Below are positions 1-12,400 of a stretch of 64,000 bases of DNA, piece by piece (the stretch's first letter is position 1; each line of letters begins with the position of its first letter). A program made the translations under genes and the position numbers. Origin of the DNA: Emydura subglobosa (Eukaryota > Chordata > Testudines > Chelidae); the NCBI GenBank assembly GCA_007922225.1, contig ML679941.1:54957849-55021848 (forward strand), written 5' to 3'. The notes beneath the pieces are model-generated. The model saw only the letters and a list, made by a program, of their open reading frames with translations. It was not told the origin of the DNA and did no database searches.

Positions 1-145
1 ACAAATATGCTGGGTATAAATCTAGAGTGATGGTGAGAAAAAGATTAGAAAGTTGTATGTCATAGATAAAGTTATATAGATGAACAGTGAATGAACTCAT
101 AGCAATTTAAGTATCTTTTGCTGTAGATTTATTTTTCCTACTTAC

Positions 146-300
146 ATTCATCAAGGTCTGCAGGTCTACACTGTCTTTAATTCTACCCTCTTTTCGTGCC
201 TTAGATGCTAGATTTCCAAACCAGATAAATGGAATCCAGTATTTAAGATGGGGAGACTTAAGATGATCAAATTTTTTTCTTTCATCCACTGTCATAAAAC
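146..300 (-). CDS. BEST3: BEST3 exon 5
   Basis: The 155-nt exon, from acceptor TAAACAG to donor AAT|GTAAGT, encodes residues 161-212: the rest of the Gly codon, then [20 protein letters not shown] and on to [10 protein letters not shown]. It carries the conserved [11 protein letters not shown] segment. An open frame continues about 13 codons past the donor but is intronic. Confidence 0.95.
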
Positions 301-3300
301 CTGTTTACAAAAGAAAAATAGCTGGTTTATAGTGGTCCAAGGCACAGTTAGTTTGCAATTTATTGGTTTCTATGTTGAGAGCTCAAGTACTGAAATAGAT
401 TTTTATGGAACATTAATTTCCATGCACCGGAATGATTCTGTGATGCTGAACATGTTGTTCAGTGTGTATGTGTGTGTGTAATATTTATCTAAAACTACAC
501 TGAACTCTACTCAGAGATTGTCCTATTAGTTTCCTTCTTCCATTCTTCTCTATGCTTGACCCAACTTCCCAGTGTAGTGCATCAGCCTCCTTGCAACATC
601 TACCAAAATAAAATTCCAGGTTTATATAGATAGCTAGATTTCTCAGATAATATACCAGGAGTGGCCAAACTTACTGACCCTCCGAGCCCCACACAACAAT
701 CCTCAGAAGTTCGAAAGCTGGGGTGTGCCTGCCGGAGCTCGAGGCTTTAGTCCCACAGGGTGCATCTGCCGGGGTTCCTATTGAAACCCCAAGCTCCAGC
801 AGGTGCACCCCGTGGTGCTGAAGCCCTGAGACGCCCCCGCCCCCCACTCACTGGGCAGAAGCCCCTAACCCCGCCACCCTGTCACAGGGCAGAAGCCCTA
901 AACTCCCCGCCGCCTGCAAGTCTGGTAGGTGGAGAATGGGGGGGGAGGGGGCAGCAGGGGCTCTGCGAGTTTCAGTTTAACTGTAAAAGAGCCGCATGTG
1001 GCTTGTGAGCCATGGTTTGGCCACCCCGTAATATACGTTAGTCTTAAGATAATTTGTTTGCTCCTATGCTGCTGCTGACGTGCTGCTGTTGTACTATACG
1101 CGGTATTACACAGATCACTCTGATTCAATGTCCTATTTTTAGGTACAAAGGAACTAAATAATATCAAAAGATTATCATTCAACCATAATTGCTTGTTGTA
1201 ATGTCTTAAAACTTGTTAAAAGTTATACTGGGGTCACAGTATAACTAGTGATACCTTTGCACTAAAACTTCAAAGCAGTGAATGGGCAATAATGAATAAG
1301 AGTACGCTTAGTAAACCAAGTTCAATGGGGAATTCATTTACTGCCATTAAAATGCTTCTCTATAGGAGTCACACCACCCCTCAGAAGACTGGGGACATCT
1401 GAGGTCTATCCTGTATTTCTGAAGTACAGTGTTGGCATCGATAGCTATCCTGGGCGAAATCATGGAAAGGCGGCATGGGCTGCAATCAGCACAGAATGCA
1501 AGGATGATTGCATAAGTAATGTCGCTCAGCATGGTATTGTGGAGAATAGGTTTTTTTCAAACAAACAATGCAATTTTTTGAGGAGAAGAGAAGTTTGGTT
1601 GATAAAGGCAACTGTATTGATACCATAGAATTTTATAAGGCATTTGACTTAGTCTTGCATGACATTCTGTTGAAAAATTAGCAAAATCTGTACATAATCA
1701 ATGTAACCCAATATAAATGAATTAAAAACTGGCTAACTGATATATGTCCAAAAGTAATTGTAGATGGGGAATTATCAGCCAATGGGGATGTTTCTAGCTG
1801 GGTCTGTTCTTGGTCCAAAACTATTCAATATCTTTTTCAATGCACTGGAAAAAAATATAAAATCAAAGCCGGTCAAATTTGCAGAGAACACAAAAATTGG
1901 TGGAGTGGTAAATAAAGGTGGGTACAGGTAAGTTATGCAGACTGATCTAGATCTTTTGTTAAGGTGCTCTCATTTGAACAGCATGCATTTTAACAGAATA
2001 AAATGCAAGGTCATACACCTAGGAACAAAGAATGTAGGTCACACAAGTTGGGATACAGTATTCTGAAATGCAGTGACACTGTGAAGGACTTCGGGGTCAT
2101 AGTAACTGACTGAACATGAGCTCTCAGGGCGATGCTGGAGCTAAAAGGGTAGATATAATCCTTGGATGCATAAACAGGGGAATATCAAGTAGGAGGTGGG
2201 TGCAGGGGGGGGTATTATCTTTGTATGTGGCATTAGTGAAACCATTACTGGAACCCATACTGGAATACTGTGTCCAATGTTGGTGTCCACAATTCAAAAA
2301 GGACATTGGAATATTGGGAAGAGTTCAGAAAAGAGCTACAAGAATGATTTGAGATTTGAAAAATTCACCTTATTGTGCAAGATTTAAGAAGCTTACTCTA
2401 TGTGGTTTATCCAAGAGAAGGTTAAGAGGTGACTTACTTGCAGTCTGCAAGTACCTGTGTGGGGAAGGGATTTATGATAGTAGATAGTTTATGATAGTAG
2501 GTAGTAGTATGGATTTATGATAGTAGATAGTAGTTTTACTCCAACAGAAAAAGGCATAATGTGATCCAATGGTTGGAAGCTGAAGTTAAACAAATTCAGA
2601 CTAGAAATAAGACGCTAATTTTTATCAGTGAGGGTAAGCATTGGAGCAATTTACTTAGGAACATGGACCATCACCTGCAGTCTTTAAATCTTTCTAAAAG
2701 GTACACTATATTTCAAACAGAAGTTAGGGGCATGAGGCAAGAATTACTGGGTGAGATTCTATGTCCTGTGTTATGTAGAAGGTCAGACTAGATCAGTGGC
2801 TCCCAACCAGCTCTCCCCAGGGTCTTTCAAAGTGGCCCGCCGCTCCCCTCCCGCTGGCTGCAGAAGGGAGCCTCTGCCTAAACACCCAGGCAGACCGTGT
2901 TGCCTCAGGGCTAAAAGACTGGTGCAGGTTCCTTGCTGCAGTGGGAGATCAGTGCGCGCCTCCCCTTGGCTGTAGCATAGAGCACAGCAAAGCATTCTGC
3001 ATGGGTCCCTAGGTGCTGAGGTCCCTGCTGGAGCCCAAGGGAGGGGAGATCAGTGCTCTCCTCCCCCAGCTCCAGCAGAGAGCAATGTGCTCTGCCTGAG
3101 TCCCTAGGTGCTGGGGTCTCTGCTGGAGCCAGAAGGAGGAGAACACTGATCTCCCATCCCCCTGGCTACAGAAGGGAACCACTGCCTAGGGACCCAGGTG
3201 AAGCGCACAGGGCTACAGGACGTGCGGTTTCCCTGCTGCAGCTAGGGGGATGGAAGATCAGCGAGGAGGGAGGCAGCCTCCTTGCTGAATTCCTTCTGTC

Positions 3301-6300
3301 TGGCTGCAGAGGGGAAGAGGGACTGCTGGCAGAGACTGGTGGCCCTTCAGGGTTGTAAAAATTATATCTGTGGCCCTCGAGCCAAAAAGGTTGGGAACCA
3401 CTGGACTAGATGATTATAATGGTCACTTCTGGCCTTAAAATCTAATCTATGCATTTATGAAATACGTTTGCAGAAAAAGCAAATGTATAGCAATATTTTT
3501 GCTTTAACAGTTTTCAGTTTGACAGTGAGGTGAAAAATTGGCACAAGTGGCTTCAATAATTATAGATGTTTTTTATGGGTCAGATTCTGCCACCATCCCT
3601 CATATTTAATGCTGGACTCAACAAGTAGTCTGTTACATAAAGCCATGGCTAACTATAAATGGAATTACTAATTGTGGAGTATTGTATTACTCAGCATGAG
3701 AAAGATGAGCAGAATCTGATCTCAAATGTTCAGTGCTGCACCTGTGAAATATTTGTTGGACAAGATATATTCAGATCTGTAATCTTGATTGTATTGTCTT
3801 TACTAGTTCAGGGAATCCATGGCAGAATATTTTCTCCAGCTGCTAAATAAACACTAGATACATTTGTTTTTCAATCTACAGCAATGTATGTACAGTACTC
3901 ATACACTGTATCTTTAAGAACAGGTTTTCTTTAGCATAGAGAGGCAGAGATGAGTTAATTTGCAGGAATTGCTGTAATTTTCCTGTGTGTTTTAAGAGTA
4001 AATGGCTAGGGAGAATGACAAAAGCTTCTCTGACCTCTCTCAGGCTCAGGTAAATAACTAGCTGTTGAAAAATGCTAAGAAAAGGATTTCAAAATTCAAC
4101 ATAATTTTGGAAAAAGGAAGCCATCAGCCTGAGCTGGTTCTGTCAGTCAGAAAGATGCAGTCTACTAGGAGTTTTTTCTTAAATATTCTAAACCTCTCAT
4201 GTATATATACAGCATATTTTAACATTGCATAACATCAATGGCTTACTGGTGTTTCCCAAAATAATACTGTTTGCAAGACACCATAGAAGGAAGGAACATG
4301 GACCTGCTGGAACAGACCAATGATCTATCTAGTCTGGTATCCTGTCTCTGACAACGGCCTATCCCAAATACTTCAGAAGAAGGTATAAGACCACACCTTG
4401 CACTTAATTGTGCAGCAGGGAGGTTAGAAAGGGAATTTCTTTTTGGCTTAGCTAGTGACCAGCTTCTGCCTTGAAGCATGTGTGTTGGTAGGTGGTGGTG
4501 GGGGGAACTCATTACTTATGAGGTATAGTGGTGGTAGTGGCGGTCATGGGAACTAAGTCACCAGAACATTAAAAAAGAACATTCCCTAAGAGAAGGGATA
4601 AAATGTTCCATCTCATTATTCCACGCACCATACAAAAATGGCAATATCTGTTGGACCGGCCTATTTGCTTAGAAATGATACTGTGTGCTACTAAACAACA
4701 GTTCCAGGTACCATGCCCAACCTCAGCTTCCAGGGTGGATTGATTTAAATGAAACAGATTAAAATTATGATTTAAACCATAATTTTTAATCTTGTTTTGC
4801 ATTTGTACTTTTCAGTTATTTTCCTAAAGAAAGGTTGATTCTCAGTGGTTGGTAACCATTAAATCGTGTTGATCAGCAATTAAATATAGCATTTACACTA
4901 AATGTGGTACTTCTTTTAGCTAACCAGGAGAATACAATATATCTGTACACATTTATTTATTATTATTTTTTATTATGTTAGAAAATGATGAATGATGCAT
5001 TTTTTATTTACCGGATGATGATTGTTTATTCATGATTTGTGTCAATCTCTATTTAGATGGATATTGGGATTTAAATTTTTTTTGTTAGTTAAATAAAACT
5101 GCTTTAAATGTGCTGGATACATAAGGAAAAAAGGGTTTATCAAAATGTATTTAGCAACAAGGGATGTATTATCTGTAATTAGTGAATTGAACTGATTGTT
5201 CTGGTCGCCATGTCCTTCAAGATTTTAGAACTTGTTGATTTCCTCCTCTCACACTCATTTTTGTCATAGATTGGAAGAAGAAATCAAGCTTTCCTGCTTA
5301 TTGGACTTCCAATTGTTCCTTAATGTTGAATGAACTAGATAACGAACTGAACTAGTTCAATAAACTGAAATGAAGCTATCAAAAACTTTAGCAGTTCAAC
5401 AAATTCTAGTTCCAGGTGCTTAGTCAATGACTTCCACCACTTTAGTGCTTTGAGTTTCTTTGAAACTTTGGCAGCAAACATGTACTATTTAATATTATTT
5501 AGTTAATTTAATTAAAATGATTATATTAGATTATAATAAATTTAGGCCTTAACATAGGCTGTCAGCATCTCAAATTTAATTTTAAGTTGGTTTGTTTTAA
5601 AAAATAAACCCATATTTAATGTAAATAATTTTTTTTTTAATAACAATTTTTTTTTGTTTTAATCCACTTTGCCCTCATCTCACTACCCTGGCTGACGAAC
5701 TCTGAGTGCAGAGGAGATGCAGCATGCTCAGTCACAAGGGCCTCAGCTTGTTCTAAAGTGAACCTAGATGAAGAATTTCACAGTGGTGTCCTCTTAAGGC
5801 TGTTTTATCTAATCCCTCTCTGCCAGTTTAGTGGCTTTGACATGGGATGGTCTGACAGGGAAAAGGGGTTAAAGAAGAAAAAACACAAAGCAGATCCCCA
5901 ACAGCCCCATCTGTAGAAGAAAGGGAAGAACTTACTGGGAAAAGGAAATGGACAATACCTGCTTCTACCACGTGGTCCATGGTTGGAAATCTTTTGTATA
6001 CAGCTGTGCTCACTGAGCGGAAGATGATCAAGGACGTTAAATTCACATAACGCATAAGCGTCCTCCTAAGTAAGCGTCCATATTCATCTCTTCCCTGAAT
6101 GCTGCTAGAGATCAAAAACATAAGTCTGTCTGGCCAGGGTAGGTTCACAAACTGGTTCCACCAGCGATTCACCACCAAAGTAACGTAGAATCCTGCGGGT
6201 TAAAAAGGTATATCACCATCGCTATTCTGGCTGCAAAACTGACACACATTCAGGTCATGTGGTGTTGTTCAGCCGCGTTTTAGTTCATACTGTTGGATGT

Positions 6301-9300
6301 TATCCATGCTATAACATCACTTCATTTGCCAGAATAATTGTTATAAAATATGCACCAGGTTCTGAGTGCCTCATGCAAGGTGTTGAGCACTCACAACTCC
6401 CATTTACTTACATGGGAGCTAAGGGTACTCACTTCACAGGCCCAAATAGTTATTTAAACAAACACAGTGAATGAATAAAAACTTAACTCTTCCAATAGTA
6501 AAAGTAATAACTCAAGCATACTTGGTGTTGACATGACAAAAGCAATTTGACAATAAGGTGACCCTAATGGATGGAGATGATTTTATTGAGAGACACAGAT
6601 TTCCAACATGCCTGTCAGCTCTGAAATACTTTCATGCATCGCCATTTGTGACATCCTAATGGAGACAACTTTGTGGATTCTTTCCAAATGCAACTTATAC
6701 TTACCAAGCACAAAGGTGACCGGGATTTGTTCAGCATATTTGTCACAGTAAATTGATAATTTTTCAAAGTACCGTTTTTGGCTTCCTGTAAGAAAAAATC
6801 TGTAGCAAAAATAAAATGTATATATCCCTTTGTAATACTGCTACACCTCTGATATAAAGTGCAGACAATTAAATATAAATGATCAGATAACTGAACCTAG
6901 GAGCGACCTTGACTAATGTGCACAGATTAATCTTTACAGGAGTTAAACTGATGAACATTTCAGTTGTTAATCTTTGTAGCATGTAATAAGGTAGCTGACA
7001 GGAGTAGGAATATTATTCGCTAGTCGTTACATTTTTCTCATTACTGAAGTGTCAAAATCTACTTGTGCTGTAATATGCCACCTAATACAGATCAATGGTC
7101 TTGTGCAAGCTACTTCAGCAAATAGATCTTTCTCCCATTTTTCAACTGGACTACTTAATAGAAGTGATCTGATCAGATCTTCTGAAACTGGAAAGGGGAA
7201 CTTATCTATACTTGCTGTTATGTGAAAACTCTAGCTTTCCACGTCAGGTGCACATCTCATTTACTACTAAGAAAATTGTCTTGGCCATGAGCTAAAATGC
7301 ACAAAAAATAAACTATATTTAAACTAAGCTATAAGCTGTATGGTAGAAAAAAGAATGGAGCACAGCAACGGATTCCATGTAGCGTGATAACTAATGAAAT
7401 ACAACGTTCTTAAACATAAGCAATGATTTTATTTTTATGTAAAACCTTACAATTATTATCTAAAAGATATACATGGCAAATATTTGGGGTTGATTTACAT
7501 TTGTAAAATAAAATCTGCTGTTCATATAGAATACTTTTCACAGTGTACACTGAGTAAAGGGGAGAGTTTTTATTTCCAGTTTTAAAGTGCTTAACATTTC
7601 AGCAAGAATATATATTTATATTTTAAATTGACGGTTTTTGTTGTTGTTGTTGTTACTTTACCTGCCAATGACATAGTCTTGCTACCAACTGTACAGTGCT
7701 ATATGCCTGTAAGTCTTGGAAGATTACTGATTGCCCATATAACAAAGTAAGTCCAAATAACTTGTTTTACACCAAAAAGAAAAATGTTGAGCTCCAGTTA
7801 TAGTTCTAAAGAGGGACTGAAAAGTAACTTGAACTCCTCCCACTTATTTACTGAGTGATATTCTTCATTCCATTAAGAAATCTTGTTTTCACTGAAGTGA
7901 AATTCACCATGTGCAGAGGACTAGCACAAGACCTACACCCTACTTAAGTCATACTTGAGGAATTAATTGGGACTTAAGTGTCACAGAGGTTTTGTGTTGG
8001 CCCTTTGCACATGGATAAATTTCACCCTGACATACACAGTGATCCTGCTGTTGAGCCTCTCCTGTGATGTAATGAAGGAGGGATCCACTAACCCCCAGAC
8101 TTAAGGCTTGTCTACACTTACAGTGCCACTGTAGCAGTTAGTGAAGACATTACCAACGCCAACAGTGGAGTGTCTCTTATTGGCGTAGTTACTCTGCCTC
8201 CCTGAGAGGTATGTTAACGGGAGAAGCAGCCTACACCTGGGATTAGGACAGTATAACTCTGTTGCCCAGGGGTGCAGCATCATCATCACCTGCTTCTTTG
8301 GCTGTTTTGTATAGAGCGAGGCAGGTGCCTAACTAATTCTCTGCAAGAAATGCAGTAGGCACCTAAGCTGTTTGACTCCAGGGGGCAGATGCCCATTTGC
8401 GGATCACTAAGCAGAGATAGGCACTTCCCTGCAGCCTAGACTAAGGTGCCTATCTTTAGGAGATGGGCGGGATTTATCACTCACCTCTCTCATCAACATT
8501 TCCCTCAGGTGATTCTTGGCCTAGTGTGTGAACTTTTGTGGATCACATTCTTAAGCACCTATCTCACCCCACTTATTATATAGAGCGCCTAGTTGCCTAA
8601 CTCAGCTTTGTGAATCAGAGTGGTGTTCCTAGATTTTCTAGGTACCTAAAAGTTAGGTGCCATGACACTCAGCATTACAATGCCTTAGTCTCTTCGGGGA
8701 TTCCCAACTTGGATCCCAAAGTGGATCCCAATCCACTTTCTACTGAGTTGATGTTTAGCACCTTGTGGGATTGGGCTCTTAAAAATTGTGGGCTCTTATT
8801 GCAGTCCTTACTCAGGCAAGTCCTTGACTTTCCATTGCCTGGGAAAGGTCTATATAACTGGACCATAAAACAATTACCTTTCAGCATTTCCTATGAAAAT
8901 GCCAGCTATTAAGTGGTGATGACATAGACGCATAATATGACAATATGGCTAGACTTCGCAGTTCAAAATTAGTAATTTAGTCAGTGCAGAGTGAGAGTGG
9001 CAAAAACCATGTAATGACATATGAGTCCTGCAGATGTTTATGTGGATAACATTTCTGGCACCTGAAGTACACACACCGATCATCAGCGAGCATGGGGATG
9101 AAATTAGAATCATTTGAAGATGATGGTTAGACAGCAATTTAATGTTCCAAAAATCATGTGAGATATAAATAAGGACATTTAAAAAGGCCTAAGCAAAAGG
9201 TCATGTTATTTAGCACAAAATCAGTCATCAGCCAAAGGATCTGAAGTGTGAGGCTGTACCTTCTACATAGCATTTGATTCTGATTAACAAGGAGACATGA

Positions 9301-9495
9301 ATATGTCACATGGAAACAAATGTACCTGTACAACACACTTATTGCTGTGTAAAGACTAGCAAAGGCAATAAATTCCCTGTACAGCAATTTGTAGATGCTG
9401 CCGTTCCATTTGAGGAGTAATCTGTGAAATCCGAAGAAGGTAGCATTTGCTACTTTACTGGAGTAAGTGACTGTCATTGTCTTGGCAGGTTGTTT
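146..9495 (-). CDS. BEST3: BEST3, bestrophin-3, 5' part (four coding exons, 3' part outside window)
   Basis: Bestrophins are pentameric Ca2+-activated chloride channels of the plasma membrane. The exons at 9326-9477, 6705-6799, 5959-6192 and 146-300 give coding lengths 152, 95, 234 and 155, in phase, encoding residues 1-212. All junctions are GT-AG. The product starts [20 protein letters not shown], the hallmark bestrophin N-terminus. Residues I76, F80 and F84 occupy the positions known to form the channel neck, and the conserved NRWWNQF follows at 91-97. I assign BEST3 rather than BEST1, 2 or 4 from close resemblance to recalled human BEST3 (for example the DHVVEAG and [10 protein letters not shown] segments) and from its neighbour RAB3IP. 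The Ca2+ clasp and cytoplasmic tail lie beyond the left edge. Start chosen: the ATG at 9477, 18 bases inside the exon. No frameshift or internal stop is seen, so the gene looks functional. Exon 1 and the promoter were not found. Confidence 0.95.
656..1028. mobile_element. hAT-type MITE, GC-rich, with perfect 8-bp target duplication
   Basis: The 373-bp element has imperfect terminal inverted repeats: CAGGAGTGGCCAAAC on the left, and GTTTGGCCACCCCG on the right. It is flanked by identical TAATATAC at 648-655 and 1029-1036. The interior is GC-rich (CCCGCC tracts) and non-coding. It lies in BEST3 intron 4-5. Eight-base duplications and this TIR are typical of hAT elements; the open frames inside are compositional. 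Confidence 0.88.
1560..3460 (+). mobile_element. CR1 LINE, 3' part with decayed reverse transcriptase, interrupted at 2794-3403
   Basis: A broken frame resembles the CR1 reverse transcriptase C-terminus. [12 protein letters not shown] followed by [20 protein letters not shown] and [11 protein letters not shown] (about 2150-2350) is characteristic. The 3' part ends in the sauropsid CR1 tail AGGTCAGACTAGAT, then GATTATAATGGTCACTTCTGG (to about 3459). Many stops and frameshifts precede it. A short ATGATAGTAG-type tandem repeat lies at 2474-2535. A hAT element splits the tail. Non-functional, within BEST3 intron 4-5. Confidence 0.85.
2794..3403. mobile_element. hAT-type MITE inserted in the CR1 tail
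   Basis: The 610-bp element has TIRs CAGTGGCTCCCAACC and, inverted, CAGTGGTTCCCAACC (one mismatch). It is flanked by identical 8-bp duplications GACTAGAT at 2786-2793 and 3404-3411. The interior is GC-rich with repeated modules (GGTGCTGGGGTCTCTGCTGG type) and no credible gene. The TIR resembles Charlie-like hAT elements. Confidence 0.92.
4276..4420. repeat. Dispersed vertebrate repeat, class uncertain
   Basis: The stretch around GGACCTGCTGGAACAGACCA and GTATCCTGTCTCTGACAACGG resembles a very common sauropsid interspersed repeat that I recall but cannot classify with certainty (probably a LINE 3' end). No terminal repeats or gene are visible. Confidence 0.4.
4731..5675 (-). mobile_element. 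hAT transposon fragment related to the 57-59 kb hAT
   Basis: The left end CAGGGTGGATTGATTTAAAT matches the terminal sequence of the hAT element at 56962-58864. The interior is also similar: 5268-5320 corresponds to about 57505-57555 (AAGCTTTCCTGCTT versus GAGCTTTCCTGCTT), and 5413-5500 to 57665-57745 (CAAACATGTACT versus TAAACATGTAGT). It is a decayed minus-strand transposase 3' remnant. The right end is unclear; AATCCACTTTGCCCT near 5661-5675 is a poor TIR and no convincing duplication was found. Confidence 0.6.
5959..6192 (-). CDS. BEST3: BEST3 exon 4
   Basis: The 234-nt exon, from acceptor ACCCGCAG to donor GCAG|GTATTG, encodes residues 83-160. It contains neck residue F84, [15 protein letters not shown] and the conserved [11 protein letters not shown] segment, ending at DHVVEAG with one base of the next Gly codon. 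The length equals that of the equivalent exon in other bestrophin genes as I know them. Confidence 0.96.
6705..6799 (-). CDS. BEST3: BEST3 exon 3
   Basis: The 95-nt exon encodes residues 51-82 plus one base. It contains KRYFEKL and the neck residues I76 and F80. The acceptor CTACAG lies just above 6799 and the donor TTG|GTAAGT below 6705. A second possible acceptor, TTACAG, lies 14 nt into the exon. The upstream site is preferred because it alone keeps the reading frame and gives the family's 95-nt length. Confidence 0.95.
8101..8330. repeat. Possible MITE with TGTCTACAC-type end
   Basis: The sequence opens with AAGGCTTGTCTACACTTACA, like the terminal repeats of several DNA transposons in this window. 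The other end and a target duplication were not identified. Non-coding, in BEST3 intron 2-3. Confidence 0.3.
8331..8740. repeat. Dispersed non-coding repeat with GGCACCTA motifs
   Basis: Recurrent short motifs such as TAGGCACCTAAG, AGATAGGCAC, GAGCGCCTAGTTGCC and AAGTTAGGTGCC occur in both orientations, suggesting an old palindromic DNA transposon. A related motif (TTTAGGCACCTAACTC) recurs at about 24317. No boundaries were established. Confidence 0.3.
9326..9495 (-). CDS. BEST3: BEST3 exon 2 with start codon (coding 9477 down to 9326)
   Basis: A probable acceptor TTTTCTAG opens the exon at 9495, leaving 18 bases of 5' UTR before ATG at 9477. The coding part is 152 nt: residues 1-50 plus two bases of codon 51 (Arg). 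The donor CAG|GTACAT follows at 9325. The exon encodes the cytosolic N-terminus and the start of transmembrane helix 1 ([16 protein letters not shown]). The non-coding exon 1 upstream could not be located. Confidence 0.93.
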
Positions 9496-12400
9496 CTAGA
9501 AAAGGGGAAAGAAGCAGGAAATTGATGATGTTTTAGAGTGTATCTTAATTTGAATATACCCATATAGATAGCTATAGTTAGCAGTGTCTTTCTGACCTGC
9601 TGCAATGCTTTCTATATGGGTTACTCTTGAAGACCATCCACAGGCTCCAGCTAGGGCAGATGTGCCTGGCTAGTTGACAGTGTCAGCTACCTGGCACATA
9701 TAACATCTATTCTTCAAAGAATCTACTATCTTCCAACTTGTTCCAAGCTGTGGTTTAAGCCTGCATGACCAGGACTGCATGACATTTTTCAAAATTTGCA
9801 ATTTTGTTGAATTTTTTGTTCAAAATTTCAACAGAAAAAAACAGAGGAACAAAATCAGGAATTTCCCCGCCCCATTTTCAGCCAGCTCTGGTCTGATCTG
9901 CATGCCCCAATGTGATTTAGAGACTGCCTGTCCCATTATGTGTCATTACAGCAAGTGAGATCAGCTTGGGGACTCTTCTAACAGCCCTTCTATTTGAGTG
10001 GCTGGTAGTAGGATAGTCTTGTTGGTGGGTCCTCATGCCTTCTTCTGCTCCAGCAGTGCAGTTTCCAAGTTAGATCACAGTGCAAGACCTCGCTGTTTTC
10101 TCAGGTCTTCACCAGAGCATGCTCGTATGATTGCCAACCCTTCAGGATTGTGCGGGAGTCTCCAGGAATTAAAGATTAATCTTTAAAGATTGTCATGTAA
10201 TGAAATGTCCGGGAATAAGTCCAACCATAACTGGTAACCCTAGCAGGCTGAGTGGAGGGCTAGGTATTTAGCTTACATTTGGTGGTAGTAAGAATGTTTT
10301 CCTGTTGACTTTCAAAGTGTTGTATAGCTCATTTTGTTGTTCATGCTTCTAGGGGTATTGGTGAGAAATGTACTTTAAGTACAAATATGGAGTCAAGAAC
10401 TTTGTACACCATTTTAGGAAGGAAGTGGATAAGACACAGTAGCAGTAATCTCCAGTTAATGGGTGTATAAAGTCACTTGCACTGCTTTAGCATAAATACC
10501 ACTCTTGCATTTTTTTATGCCACTGTAGGCTATTTTCTTTAATTTAAAAGAGAAACTATCAAATCATCAGGGCTGCCTGATAATGGACATACAACTTGAC
10601 TAGGCCTCTGATGCTGAGCATAAAAATAAGCCATGAAAACTTAGCTGTGAAATTGCTAGTTTCTTCTTTTATTCATGAGGGAAGTAAACGGGTCAGGGAC
10701 AGCCATAGGAATTCCATTTCTGACAGATTGTCTCTCCTGAGAGTTCTGATTGGTGTGGAGAATGTCTGTCCAGGCCTGGCAGCTTGTAAAACCCTGGAAT
10801 ATATGGTTATTATTCCTTGGCTTCTAAATGATGGATTTGCTATGGCTGAGTTTTTCCACATCTGTTTTTCCATTGAAGTCTGATCAGTGCAACTAAAGGG
10901 TCGCATCCTGGCTGATCAGTGGGCAGAGGTGACATCACGCATGCTGGAATGCCTGGGGTCAGCAGGGGACGTGTAGATTAGAAGCCAACAGCCCCAATTC
11001 TAGTTCCCAACAAAAGACCCTAATAGGTAGCTATGATGAGAGGATATCTGGTATGAATAGGGCAACAAATCTTTCTAATGGGAACCTCCAGTGAAATTCT
11101 ATTGGAATTATTAAAGCCAAGTTAGCACATCTATAGCCCTAGGTCTGAAACTATGAGGACCCCCAGGTGGACTTGTACGGCAGCTGCCACAGCAAATTCA
11201 GGGATATTATCTAAAAATCACTAACTATCACGTTATTTTTGAATTAGTAAAATTAAATATAATTGCTTTTAGACCAGTGGAGAGTGAACGATCACAGTAT
11301 ATCTATTTTCTTTCTCTTCATATGGAAACTTTGTATGACGTTTCACAAGACAAAAAACACATATTTGGTGCTATACTTTTGTTTTTCTCTGGGAACATGA
11401 TCATAGTCTCCATTACACCTTTTATATATATATAAGATATAAAATATAGCAATGGGAAGACATGGTATAAGACCTATATTCATGGTTCATGACTTTACTC
11501 CTGCAGATACTAGGCACTAGATACTATGATGATTGGTGCTATAAAATACCTTATCCAGATATTCTATTATTATTAACCTCATTAGCAGATATAGGGCTAA
11601 ATTTTCTTATGATATAAATTGCCAGAACTCCATTAATATCACTGCAGCTGCACCAATTTACATCAATAGAGAATTTGACCCACCTCTGTAATACTGTTTT
11701 TCCTTCCCTTCAGTATTGGTTACTCTTGGAATTTACTCAGACACAGTGCCCTGTTACTGCAACTTATATTTTATTTTACTTTGCTAGGCAACCAGAAGTC
11801 CTTTGGCACTGGTGCCTAAAAATAAAAAGATTATTGTTGTTCTATTAACATTGATCCAAAAGGTAATGGGAGTTTTGTCCAGGTATGGATCTCAGGATTG
11901 GAAGCATTACAATTAAAATAGAAACCACTGTAGAAAAGGATGGCTAGAATGGCGTTGCAGATACATTAAGATATATACAAATAAATAACACATGCAAAAT
12001 GAACCATCAAATTTCTATCATTTTATTTACTCTTTTATAGTATGTTGGAGAGATGGGTTCAAATGTACAGATTAAGTCTAGTATACAAATACATTAAGCA
12101 CATTCTGTGTACACTAACCTGGTATTCTGATTTGGCAACCCAAACATGAAGGAAAATCCCAGACCCTTTCTTCTCCTCAAGTCTCCTCGGAGAAGTATCC
12201 TTCAGGTCTGAAATAGTGACTTTGCTCCTTCTTCAACTTAGGAACATAGGTATCGGGGGTTTGCTTACCACTGAGCTCCCTGGAGGAATGGACTGACAAG
12301 CACAGGGGTTAAAATGTCTTTCCACTTCTGGAAGCCTGTTTTTGCCAAGTCCCCCACTGCTGTCAATTACAGCAGGGAACAGACGCAAGCAACAGCAGCT

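Larger units (their letters stand above)
301..5958 (-). other. BEST3 intron 4-5
   Basis: 5,658 bp. Apart from the MITE, the CR1/hAT nest, the class-uncertain repeat and the hAT fragment listed separately, it is AT-rich and no gene or conserved exon was recognised. Confidence 0.9.
6800..9325 (-). other. BEST3 intron 2-3
   Basis: 2,526 bp of AT-rich sequence with a (GTT)n run near 7638-7657 and weak dispersed repeats at 8101-8740. No coding feature. Confidence 0.9.
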
